From DASWIG01 sp965371445 (lineage in GTDB: Bacteria; Acidobacteriota; Thermoanaerobaculia; Multivoradales; J023), in the NCBI GenBank assembly GCA_965371445.1, contig CBDUYN010000048.1:1-55037 (forward strand): a stretch of DNA of 55,037 bases, read 5' to 3'. The notes under the pieces are model-generated. The model was given only the letters and a program-made list of their open reading frames with translations, did no database searches and was not told the origin of the DNA. Below, piece after piece: positions 32,420 through 39,484 of the stretch (its first letter is position 1; the number at the start of each line of letters is the position of its first letter). The position numbers were made by a program, and so were the translations under genes.

Positions 32420-33269
32420 CGAGAAGGTCGATCACCTCTTCGAGCTTCCATGGCTTGGCGACAACCCCGGCCGCCATCGCCGGAGTCGTCGACGTCCCGC
32501 CGGCCGCCTTCGTCAAGGTCCCGTGGGGCTTCACGAAGTTGTAGGCCATGAAGTGGATCGCCACGGCATGAGCCAGGTTCTCCACCTTCTTCGAGAAGGC
32601 GTTGGTTAGGCGGGTGAAGCGGCGCATCGACATGCGCATGGTGAGGTTCTGCCGTTCCACGTAGGACGTCGAGATCAGGGCGGAGTCCGGGTTGCCCTGG
32701 ACGACGTCTTTCGTGCTCGATAGCACCTTCGCGGGGCTGTAGCGCTTCTGCGGCTGCGGGTCCTCGCCGTAGACCTTGACGATCATGCCGTAGTCCACGG
32801 CCGCGCCGAAGGCGTCCTCCACGGCGTCGAGGTACATCTTGTGCCCGTCCGTCGAGAGTTGGACCCGCGGGCAGGCGAGCCGGCTCGCCAGGTCCTGGCA
32901 GAACTCCGTGGCAGTCCCGCCGTCCCGGGTCCCGACCAGCCATGACGGGATCAGCTTCGTCTCGGCGTCGAGCGCGGTGAAGGTCCAGGCGTCCCCGACG
33001 CCCCACTCGTGCCCCCGGCCGTTCCGGTTGGCCGTCTTCTGCTTCATGCCGACGAAGGCCCAGATCTCGTCCACCTCAAGACGGCGGCAGGGGAGATCCC
33101 GGAGGGTCTCGTCCTGGAACTGCGAGCAAGCCTCCCCCAGGTCCACCAGCAGCTTGGTGGTGGTATTCTTCGAGCACCCGACCATCCGGGACGTCGCGCG
33201 GATGCTGTTGCCCTCGATCAGGGCCGAGAGGATCTGGACTCGCTTTTCGATCTTGAGGATGTTCGCCAT
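32409..33269 (-). CDS. IS1-family DDE transposase
   Basis: 286 residues as one uninterrupted frame, unlike the insA/insB frameshift layout of classical IS1. It starts MANILKIEKRVQILSALIEG (helix-turn-helix, GNSIRATSRMVGCSKNTTTK) and continues with LEVDEIWAFVG (first Asp), LSTDGHKMYLDAVEDAFGAA (second Asp) and STSYVERQNLTMRMSMRRFT (Glu), the conserved catalytic block of the family. It should cut and join the element ends. A GGAG lies seven bases before the ATG. The gene appears intact. Confidence 0.92.
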   Translation of the reverse strand: MANILKIEKRVQILSALIEGNSIRATSRMVGCSKNTTTKLLVDLGEACSQFQDETLRDLPCRRLEVDEIWAFVGMKQKTANRNGRGHEWGVGDAWTFTALDAETKLIPSWLVGTRDGGTATEFCQDLASRLACPRVQLSTDGHKMYLDAVEDAFGAAVDYGMIVKVYGEDPQPQKRYSPAKVLSSTKDVVQGNPDSALISTSYVERQNLTMRMSMRRFTRLTNAFSKKVENLAHAVAIHFMAYNFVKPHGTLTKAAGGTSTTPAMAAGVVAKPWKLEEVIDLLGSN

Positions 33270-33314
33270 GGTCTCCGTCTCCCTTCAATGTGACTATTAT
33301 GCTTGACTGAGACG

Positions 33315-33320
33315 TCCGTC
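33315..33320 (-). promoter_or_regulatory. Possible transposase promoter region
   Basis: On the minus strand TTGACG (33320-33315) is followed 15 bases later by CATAAT, and an inverted repeat CTTGAC / GTCAAG spans the spacer. Spacing is shorter than ideal. The remaining intergenic DNA to 33482 shows no other clear signal apart from TACAGT / ACTGTA arms close to the start of the next gene. Confidence 0.3.
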
Positions 33321-33482
33321 AAGCAGAAAAGTCAGTTTAAGGCAAAAAAGTTTGCTCGGGGGAGGGTGAGTGAACGCCAGCGCTGGACGAGATGAACTCG
33401 GGGACGATGAAGGCCAGCAGAAAGCCGCATTGGATCCCCCGCCTTTCGTGGTACAGTCGGGGTCGAAGGGGACCGCACTGTA

Positions 33483-34271
33483 ATGGAGAAGTTGCTCGAC
33501 TTGCGCATCGGCGGTGGCCGCGTCCAACCTGGATTGCTCCCAGTCGGCGCGGGGCGCCTTCTCGAGGATCTTCTGGACGCGCTGTCTGAGTTGGGGGGTG
33601 ACCCCCACCTGTGGGCCAATGCTAACGTCCACTTCGGAGCCATCAGAGAAGGGTCGACCACCATGACCGTTGCGAGCGAATTCGCCCCGTTCCTGCATCC
33701 AGCGGTGGCTATCTTCGAAGAGGGCGCGAGACACGGCAAACTGACCGGCAAGGGCCGCGCCTTCGTGGAGCAGAACTTTGGCCCGATGGCTCCGTGGACG
33801 TATGCCGAGCTTATGCCGGCGAACGGCAGCGGCCGGGAGCCGTTGCGCTTTGATTATGCCTATCGAGAGAGAATCCTTGAGGAGATTGCGCCCGTCGCTG
33901 TTATGTGCGACGATTCCATATACGGGCGGATTGTACGTGTCGGCGGAGACAATCCGCCTACCGCCAAGGTCGAGCTTATGGGGCACGGCGCCATGACTCT
34001 TCAGATCAGAGGCACGAAGCCACGCGAATTAGCCAAATTCCTTGGCGCGAATCTTTACGAAACCGTGCTTCTGCATGGCGTCGCACGGTGGGATAAGAAG
34101 GCGCACCTGTTGCTTGATTTCACGATTCTAGACATTGACCGCGAATGGCAGGATTTTTCCTTTTCCCGACTGATCGCCGACAATGGGGGCCGGCTGCCGG
34201 TCAAATTGACGGTCGATGACGCAGCCGAACTCATCAAAGAACGCGAAGAAGCCCGAGGCGAGAGCGTTTGA
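33483..34271 (+). CDS. Passenger protein of unknown function, partner of the PIN nuclease
   Basis: 262 residues. I do not recognise the family. The first 90 residues include GGGRVQPGLLPVGAGRLLED; the middle has FDYAYRERILEEIAPVAVMC and YGRIVRVGGDNPPTAKVELM; the last third, KPRELAKFLGANLYETVLLH and DFTILDIDREWQDFSFSRLI, looks like an alpha/beta domain. Its stop overlaps the start of the PIN gene by four bases (TTGA), the layout of toxin-antitoxin operons, but it is much larger than usual antitoxins. Base composition is lower in GC than the host genes, consistent with transfer inside the transposon. Confidence 0.7.
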   Translation: MEKLLDLRIGGGRVQPGLLPVGAGRLLEDLLDALSELGGDPHLWANANVHFGAIREGSTTMTVASEFAPFLHPAVAIFEEGARHGKLTGKGRAFVEQNFGPMAPWTYAELMPANGSGREPLRFDYAYRERILEEIAPVAVMCDDSIYGRIVRVGGDNPPTAKVELMGHGAMTLQIRGTKPRELAKFLGANLYETVLLHGVARWDKKAHLLLDFTILDIDREWQDFSFSRLIADNGGRLPVKLTVDDAAELIKEREEARGESV

Positions 34272-34795
34272 AGAGACTAGTCACTTTGGACTCCACAATC
34301 GTGGTAATTCTCGCTGGCGGCAAAGCCCAGGGCCATCCTTACGCTCAGCAGAGAGCAATTGAGACTGTTGAGCACCACGAAAATTCCGGCGACCAGATTG
34401 CCATCACGGCGCCAGCGTTGGCCGAATGTTGCCATTTAGACGAACCGATAATTTCCAAACTGAAGATTATCAACTTTAACGCAGCGGCGGCCACTTTGGC
34501 CAACGAGCTGGCTCCTGAAGTCCGCACTGAAGGAAAGCGGGCTCGCAGAAAGGTGAAGCCGACACGGCAAGAAGTAACCATTGACGCATTCATTTTAGCG
34601 GCCGCCGAGGCGGCCAAGGTCGACATCATCTATACCATCGACCCATGGTTTAAAAAGGCAGCATTACGGAGGCGTTTGCGAATCGACGTTCGCACATTGC
34701 CCGATCTTCAGCCAGTACAGCTAGAGATTAAGGAGACGGATCCCAGCGAGCCCGAGCCGCCTTCTGAGCAATCTCCCGGCGGCGCTCAGGAGTGA
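34268..34795 (+). CDS. PIN-domain nuclease, transposon passenger
   Basis: 175 residues from TTG 34268. KRLVTLDSTIVVILAGGKAQ carries Asp 8, ITAPALAECCHLDEP Glu 53, RQEVTIDAFILAAAEAAKVD Asp 105, and IIYTIDPWFKKA Asp 124, in the spacing of a PIN ribonuclease. It is longer than VapC and has a Pro/Glu-rich tail (ETDPSEPEPPSEQSPGGAQE). GC is low: 34441-34500 has 28 G+C of 60. Coupled to the preceding unknown gene, it may be the toxin of a new two-gene module or an effector in a defence pair. Both roles are inference. Confidence 0.78.
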   Translation: MKRLVTLDSTIVVILAGGKAQGHPYAQQRAIETVEHHENSGDQIAITAPALAECCHLDEPIISKLKIINFNAAAATLANELAPEVRTEGKRARRKVKPTRQEVTIDAFILAAAEAAKVDIIYTIDPWFKKAALRRRLRIDVRTLPDLQPVQLEIKETDPSEPEPPSEQSPGGAQE

Positions 34796-34970
34796 GCTTC
34801 TCAGCTCGCGCCTTCCCGCCCTTGAGCCCGCCCTTGCGCCCCAGGGCGACGGCGGCAGGGTCCTTCATGGGCTCGGAGGTCTTCGGCGTCTCGCCCGTGG
34901 CTTCCGCGACGATGGCGAAGGCCAGGGCGTTGGGGTCTCGCGGTCTCTTGGGTCTTGCTTGAGCGCTCAT
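34728..34970 (-). CDS. Small KGGKAR-type protein
   Basis: 80 residues from ATG 34970. MSAQARPKRPRDPNALAFAI, then VALGRKGGLKGGKARAEKLT and PERRREIAQKAARARW, belongs to a widespread group of short Lys/Arg/Ala-rich proteins, often found near mobile DNA; the tail could bind nucleic acid. Function is not established. The last 68 bases overlap the end of the PIN gene on the other strand. Confidence 0.65.
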   Translation of the reverse strand: MSAQARPKRPRDPNALAFAIVAEATGETPKTSEPMKDPAAVALGRKGGLKGGKARAEKLTPERRREIAQKAARARWDPSP

Positions 34971-35075
34971 GCTCCCAGCATGCCACGGCGGGGCGTCGGA
35001 GTCAACCGGCGCCCCTTCGCGCCCCTTCGTGTTCCACGGGTGGAAGGCGTCCGACCGTCCAGTCGGTAGAGTGAT

Positions 35076-35505
35076 CCCTGGCACCCTTCGCCAGGGCAAT
35101 CCCGCCCTGAGCCGAGAGGGGGCTCGGAGGACGCTCCATGCGGATCCAGACGGACTTACGCGCCGGCAAGAGCCCTATGACCGACTCCCTTGGGTAGTCG
35201 GTCTAGGCTGCGGGGAGTCGCCAAGTGGCTCCCCGTGCTTCGACGCTCGCCAGAACTACCCCGGCTCTGCTGAGGAAAACTGCTCCACCAGTTGCCGGGT
35301 GCTCGTCGAAAGTGTCCATCTTGCCCTCGGGCAAGAACTTGCCCGAGGGCAAGAACCCGCCTTCGGCGGGGATGATGGGGGATTTTGCCCGAGGGCAAGG
35401 ATGTTTTGCCATATTCCGGGCCTGCCCGGGGGCAAAAGCCCGCCTTCGGCGGGGATGATGGGCAAGAGCCCGCCTTCGGCGGTGATGAACGGGCGCCTTC
35501 GGCGC
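35076..35505. other. Array of eight or more hairpins inside the transposon
   Basis: Within the 619-base gap before the TPR gene are many perfect stems: CCCTGGC/GCCAGGG (35076-35096), GACCGACT/AGTCGGTC (35179-35203), a 16-base arm pair built from CTTGCCC and GGGCAAG (35320-35335 with 35338-35353), CCCGCC-TTC-GGCGGG (35356-35370 and 35439-35453), TTGCCC-GA-GGGCAA (35385-35398), TTTTGCC/GGCAAAA (35404-35437), CCCGCC-TTC-GGCGG (35469-35482) and GCGCC-TTC-GGCGC (35493-35505). Three are followed by GATGATG or GATGA. It may insulate or terminate transcription, or act as structured RNA. The first part (34971-35075) and last part (35506-35589) show nothing else. Confidence 0.6.
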
Positions 35506-35589
35506 TGTTCTTGGTCCGGGGTACTTTAACCGAGCACGAGCGGGGTAATTCTGGCGAGCGTCGAAGCCCCGCGTGTTACCGCCCCGACC

Positions 35590-36531
35590 ATGAGAGAGAA
35601 AGACCGGTCCATTACGTACGCCGTAATCCTGCTAGAAAAGGCCGAACGAGCCGCGGAAGACGATCCGGCCGCCGCGCTTCCCAAGCTCCGGGAAGCCCTC
35701 GAAGTCTGCCGCGAGGTCGGCGTTCCCTACCTGGAGACCCGAATCCTCGCCGACTTGGGATGGGCTCTGGCGCTCCTCGGGCAACTGGACGAGTCCGAAA
35801 GCGTCTTCGAGGAGGCGAAGCAGTCCGCGTGCTCGTGCTCCCAACCGATCCTTGACCGCCGCCTTTCGCGGCTTCGTGACCTTCAAGACCGGATGGACGA
35901 AGCCGTCGCTCTCGCAACTCGGGCCGTCGAAGCGAGCGAGGGCACGGCAAGAGGGCGAGCCCTCGACACCCTGGGAATCGTCCGGTATCACGCCGGGGCC
36001 GTCTCAGGAGCTTTGGAGGCTTTCACGGAAGCCTTGGCCATTATCCCGCTGACGTCGCGCCAACATCCCAGAACGAGGAAGAACCTGGCCGTCGCCTTGA
36101 CGGACTCCGACAAGCTCGAAGACGTACAGCAGGCCGAACGCATCTTTCGGGGGCTGCCGGAGGACTTCAAGGGGACGAAGTACCTGACGGTAGAGCGGGC
36201 CAAGGTCGCTTGGGCGTTGGCCGAGACGCTGGCGCTCATCGCACACCTGGACTCCGATCTCCGGCCTTGGGAAAAGCGTCAGCTCCTACGGGAGGCTCGG
36301 CATCATCTCGAACCCGCAGCGCGATGGCTTGCAAGGAAATGTCTCCCCCTGCACGCCGCAGCCTCGCGGTCCGATCTCGCCGCGATCAAGGCGCAGCTCG
36401 ACCCCCTGACTGTTCTCGACACGCTGGAAGAGATCCCGGCCAAGGGCAAGCAAGACGGCAAGGCTTACGACGTCTCGCGTGCTCTGGAGGCCGCGAAGGC
36501 CGCCGCCGACGTCGTCTACGCGGAGCGCTGA
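35590..36531 (+). CDS. TPR-type helical repeat protein, transposon passenger
   Basis: 313 residues. MREKDRSITYAVILLEKAER then ALPKLREALEVCREVGVPYL, ADLGWALALLGQLDESESVF, TLGIVRYHAGAVSGALEAFT and NLAVALTDSDKLEDVQQAER are consecutive TPR-like helical pairs. The C-terminal 100 residues (RHHLEPAARWLARKCLPLHA) are helical without a known domain. No enzyme motif was seen. It ends 31 bases before the right inverted repeat, so it lies inside the element. It may act as a scaffold or sensor. It looks like the family of which 30365-30874 is a fragment. Confidence 0.72.
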   Translation: MREKDRSITYAVILLEKAERAAEDDPAAALPKLREALEVCREVGVPYLETRILADLGWALALLGQLDESESVFEEAKQSACSCSQPILDRRLSRLRDLQDRMDEAVALATRAVEASEGTARGRALDTLGIVRYHAGAVSGALEAFTEALAIIPLTSRQHPRTRKNLAVALTDSDKLEDVQQAERIFRGLPEDFKGTKYLTVERAKVAWALAETLALIAHLDSDLRPWEKRQLLREARHHLEPAARWLARKCLPLHAAASRSDLAAIKAQLDPLTVLDTLEEIPAKGKQDGKAYDVSRALEAAKAAADVVYAER

Positions 36532-36562
36532 AATATGCAGGTGGCGCATCACAGGCGAGAAA

Positions 36563-36581
36563 GTTCAAACTGACCCACTAC
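36563..36581 (-). repeat. Right terminal inverted repeat of the IS1-type element
   Basis: GTTCAAACTGACCCACTAC, exact complement of the left end. Confidence 0.85.
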
Positions 36582-36591
36582 CGACTCGGTG
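36582..36591. repeat. Target-site duplication, right copy
   Basis: CGACTCGGTG directly follows the right inverted repeat and is identical to the left copy. Confidence 0.8.
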
Positions 36592-36705
36592 GTGCCGGAA
36601 TGGCGCCGCTTCGCGAGCCGGACTCTCAAGATCTTGTCGGCCGCAGGCCATCCATGAGATGATGTAGCCACAGGGTGGCCGCAGGCATCTGCGCTTGGAG
36701 GCACC

Positions 36706-36972
36706 ATGACCAGAATCGGGATCAGAGAGCTCAAGAACCAGACGTCGAAGATCGTCCGGGAAGTCCGTCGCGAGAGGACGGAATATGTCGTCACCCATCA
36801 GGGCCAGCCGGTCGCCGTCCTCTCCCCCTATACCGAACGGGAGGCTGAGAAGGAGCAGCAGCTCGAGCGGGAGGCCTCGTTGAAGGCCATGAAGGGTCTC
36901 GCCGCCGACGTCGCCCGGTCCTGGACCTCGCCCAAGGGTGCCGTCGAGCTCTTGACCGAGCAACGCCGGTAG
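36706..36972 (+). CDS. vapB: Phd/YefM-type antitoxin of an inactivated pair
   Basis: 88 residues. MTRIGIRELKNQTSKIVREV, then TEYVVTHQGQPVAVLSPYTE, is the Phd/YefM DNA-binding start; the rest is helical with a charged tail (ARSWTSPKGAVELLTEQRR). GGAGG lies four bases before the ATG, so unlike three other antitoxins here this one has a normal leader. The frame is intact although the following toxin carries a nonsense codon. Confidence 0.84.
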   Translation: MTRIGIRELKNQTSKIVREVRRERTEYVVTHQGQPVAVLSPYTEREAEKEQQLEREASLKAMKGLAADVARSWTSPKGAVELLTEQRR

Positions 36973-36973
36973 C

Positions 36974-37384
36974 ATGGCCGTCGTCGACGCGAGCGTTTAG
37001 GTCGCCCTGGTCCACGCGGACGAGCCGGGACATGCCGACAGCTGGGCGTGGCTTCTCGATACGCAATCGCGAGGCGAGGCGCTCCGAGCCCCGTGCATCC
37101 TGGCCGCCGAGGTCGCCGCGGCCATCGGCCGCGGCATGAGCTCTCCCGACTTGGCGCACCGGATCGTGCAGCAGTTAATGAGCACCAACGTCGTGGAGCT
37201 GATTCCGGTCTCGATTCCGCTCGCGGGGCGCGCCGCCGTCATCGCGGCGGACGAGCGGGTCCGCGGTTGCGACGCGGTCTACCTGGCTCTCGCCGAGCAG
37301 ACGGACGACGTCCTCGTCACTCTGGACCGGCAGCAACTGGAACGTGGAGCGAGTCTGGTCCGGACTCGGTCACCGGCGCCGTAA
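36974..37384 (+). pseudogene. vapC: PIN-domain toxin (vapC) inactivated by an amber codon
   Basis: From ATG 36974 the frame reads MAVVDASV, then TAG at 36998-37000, then VALVHADEPGHADSWAWLLD, RAPCILAAEVAAAIGRGMSS and GCDAVYLALAEQTDDVLVTL, a full PIN domain of 136 codons ending at TAA. The stop sits where family members usually have Trp (DASVWVALV), one G-to-A change away. Later start codons would omit the first catalytic Asp. The antitoxin is preserved. Confidence 0.85.
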
Positions 37385-37469
37385 ACCGACCCGGAGCCGA
37401 ATTGACAAGAGCCGTGTCAAGCCGAATCAGGGCGGGCCGCGCCGACCGCCGGAGCTCGTGCCGCGCCCA

Positions 37470-37787
37470 CTAGAACATGCCCAGCTCGAGACGCGCGGCC
37501 TCGCTCATCATGCTCGGGTTCCAGGCCGGATCCCAGACCAGGTCGACCTCGGCGCCGCTGACGCCCTCGACGTCCCTGACCTTCGCCTCCACCTCGCCGG
37601 GCAGGATCCCGGCCACCGGGCAGGCCGGCGAGGTCAGCGTCATCGTCACCTTGACGTCGCCGCCTTCGCGGACGTCGATGTCGTAGATCAGCCCCATCTC
37701 GTAGATGTTGACGGGGATCTCCGGATCGTAGACGGTGCGCAGAGCCTCGACGATGCTCTCTTCCAGATTGGGATCGCTCACGTTCAA
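37470..37787 (-). CDS. sufT: SufT-like Fe-S cluster assembly protein (MIP18/DUF59)
   Basis: 105 residues forming a single MIP18-family domain. IVEALRTVYDPEIPVNIYEM, GLIYDIDVREGGDVKVTMTL, TSPACPVAGILPGEVEAKVR and VDLVWDPAWNPSMMSEAARL are classic; the TSPACP Cys is conserved. SufT helps in maturation or delivery of Fe-S clusters. It is the last gene of the suf run, six bases after sufU. Confidence 0.92.
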   Translation of the reverse strand: MNVSDPNLEESIVEALRTVYDPEIPVNIYEMGLIYDIDVREGGDVKVTMTLTSPACPVAGILPGEVEAKVRDVEGVSGAEVDLVWDPAWNPSMMSEAARLELGMF

Positions 37788-37793
37788 ACCCTC

Positions 37794-38237
37794 CTACTCG
37801 GTCGAGACGACCTCGCCGTTTTGCTTGAGCGCCGCCTGGAGGGTGTGCCAGGCCAGGGTGGCGCACTTGACGCGGATCGGGATCTCACGCACTCCCGAGA
37901 GTGCCTCGAGCTTGCCGAGGTCCGGGTCCTCGACCTCATCCTTGCTGGTCACCATGGTGTGGAAACGCTTGAAGAGCTCCTCCACCTCGGCGAGGGGCTT
38001 GCCCTTGATTGCCTCGGTCATCATCGACGCCGAGGCGGTCGAGATGGCACAGCCGGTGCCCTTGAAGCCGACGTCCCGGACGACGCCGTCCTCGATGCGC
38101 AGGGAGACGTCGAAGCGGTCGCCACACAGCGGGTTGTGGCCGGCGGCACGGCAGGTGGCGTCGGCGAGCTCCGTACAGTTGCGGGGCTTCTTGTAGTGGT
38201 CGAGGATGACTTCCTGGTAGAGGTCTCGCAGATCCAT
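37794..38237 (-). CDS. sufU: SufU Fe-S scaffold/zinc-dependent sulfurtransferase
   Basis: 147 residues from ATG 38237, overlapping the sufS stop (TGATG). LYQEVILDHYKKPRNCTELA, AAGHNPLCGDRFDVSLRIED, FKGTGCAISTASASMMTEAI and REIPIRVKCATLAWHTLQAA hold the conserved Cys residues (40, 63 and about 124) and Asp. SufU accepts sulfur from the SufS persulfide. The order sufS-sufU is the Gram-positive type. Confidence 0.94.
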   Translation of the reverse strand: MDLRDLYQEVILDHYKKPRNCTELADATCRAAGHNPLCGDRFDVSLRIEDGVVRDVGFKGTGCAISTASASMMTEAIKGKPLAEVEELFKRFHTMVTSKDEVEDPDLGKLEALSGVREIPIRVKCATLAWHTLQAALKQNGEVVSTE

Positions 38238-39484
38238 CAGCCGAAGATCTCCTGGACGTGGCCGATCCCTTCCACGAGGCGGTCGACCTCTTCCCGTGTG
38301 TTGTAAAAAGCCAGCGAGGCGCGGGCCGTGGCGGCGACGCCGAAGCGGTCCATCACCGGCTGCGCGCAGTGGTGCCCGACGCGGACCGCGATGCCCTCGC
38401 GGTCGAGGATCGTCCCCACGTCGTGGGCGTGCACCCCGTCGACGAGGAACGACAGCACCGCCGCCTTGTGGCGCGCCGTGCCGAAGAGCGTGACCCCCGG
38501 CACCGCCTCGAGACGCTCGGTGGCATACTCCAAGAGCTCCTGGTCGTAGGCGGCGACCCTGTCCATACCAACGCCGCTCAGGTAGTCGGTCACCGCGCCG
38601 AGAGCGATCGCCCCGACGATGTTCGGCGTGCCGGCCTCGAACTTGTGCGGCGGCACGTTGTATTCCGTCTTCTCGAAGGTGACCGTGCGGATCATCTCGC
38701 CGCCCCCCTGATAGGGATCCATTTCCTCGAGATGCTCGCGGCGGCCGTAGAGGACGCCGATGCCGGTCGGCCCGAAGAGCTTGTGGCCCGAAAGCGTGTA
38801 GAAGTCGGCGCCCAGCTCTTTCATCGAGAGCGCCATGTGAGGCGCCGCCTGGGCGCCGTCGAGCAGCACCGGGATGCCCCGCGCGTGGGCCAGCTCGATG
38901 ATCTCTTCGACCGGGTTGATCGTCCCCAGGGCGTTCGAGACGTGGACCGTGGCGACGATCCGGGTGCGTTCGGAAAGGAGCGCCTGGTAGGCGTCCATCT
39001 CGAGCTCGCCGGCGTCGTTGATCGGCACGACCTTGAGGCTCGCGCCCGCCTCCTGGCAGACGATCTGCCACGGGACGATGTTCGAGTGGTGCTCCATGGT
39101 CGAGATCACCACCTCGTCGCCGGGTAGAAGGCGCGGGCGCACGAAGCTGCGGGCCACGAGGTTGATGCCCTCGGTCGTGCCGCGGACGAAGACGAGCTCG
39201 CTGGCGTCGTCGGCGTCGATGAAGCTGCGCAGCTTCTCCCGCGCCCCCTCGTAGGCTTCGGTGGCGCGCTGCGAGAGGGTGTGGACCCCCCGGTGGACGT
39301 TCGAGTAGTCGTAGGAGTAGGCGTCGGCCATCGCCTCGATCATGGCCCGCGGCTTCTGCGCCGAGGCCGCGCTGTCGAGGTAGACCAGGGGCTTGCCGTG
39401 GATCCGCTGCTCGAGGGCCGGGAACTGACGCCGCACCTTCTCGACGTCGAACGTGGCGAGCGCATCCTCGACGATCGTCGTCAT
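38237..39484 (-). CDS. sufS: Cysteine desulfurase SufS
   Basis: 415 residues, standard length. FPALEQRIHGKPLVYLDSAA, SASAQKPRAMIEAMADAYSY, STMEHHSNIVPWQIVCQEAG, the PLP lysine in YTLSGHKLFGPTGIGVLYG, and the catalytic Cys loop in AVRVGHHCAQPVMDRFGV mark a group II PLP-dependent desulfurase. It makes a persulfide from cysteine for cluster assembly. It overlaps sufD by four bases. Confidence 0.97.
   Translation of the reverse strand: MTTIVEDALATFDVEKVRRQFPALEQRIHGKPLVYLDSAASAQKPRAMIEAMADAYSYDYSNVHRGVHTLSQRATEAYEGAREKLRSFIDADDASELVFVRGTTEGINLVARSFVRPRLLPGDEVVISTMEHHSNIVPWQIVCQEAGASLKVVPINDAGELEMDAYQALLSERTRIVATVHVSNALGTINPVEEIIELAHARGIPVLLDGAQAAPHMALSMKELGADFYTLSGHKLFGPTGIGVLYGRREHLEEMDPYQGGGEMIRTVTFEKTEYNVPPHKFEAGTPNIVGAIALGAVTDYLSGVGMDRVAAYDQELLEYATERLEAVPGVTLFGTARHKAAVLSFLVDGVHAHDVGTILDREGIAVRVGHHCAQPVMDRFGVAATARASLAFYNTREEVDRLVEGIGHVQEIFG

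Larger units (their letters stand above)
32401..36581. mobile_element. 4.18-kb IS1-family transposon with passenger genes
   Basis: The ends are 19-base perfect inverted repeats, starting GTAGTGGGTCAGTTTGAAC at 32401 and ending with its complement at 36581. Both sides carry the direct repeat CGACTCGGTG (32391-32400 and 36582-36591), consistent with the 8-10 base target duplication of IS1-type transposition. The IS1-family DDE transposase lies next to the left end; its stop codon is inside the repeat. Between it and the right end are a two-gene unit of an unknown protein and a PIN nuclease, a small KGGKAR protein, a hairpin array and a TPR protein. Ordinary IS1 elements are about 0.8 kb; larger IS1-family members with passenger genes are known. 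Confidence 0.85.

Noticed and set aside
35076..35505. Possible CRISPR array or UUCG tetraloops in the hairpin block
   Set aside because: Repeats are irregular and lack uniform spacers. The TTCG hairpins pair best with a three-base TTC loop, since the tetraloop pairing gives a C-C mismatch.
36998..37000. TAG in vapC read as a non-standard amino acid
   Set aside because: No pyrrolysine genes or structured element are visible, and Trp to TAG is a simple substitution.
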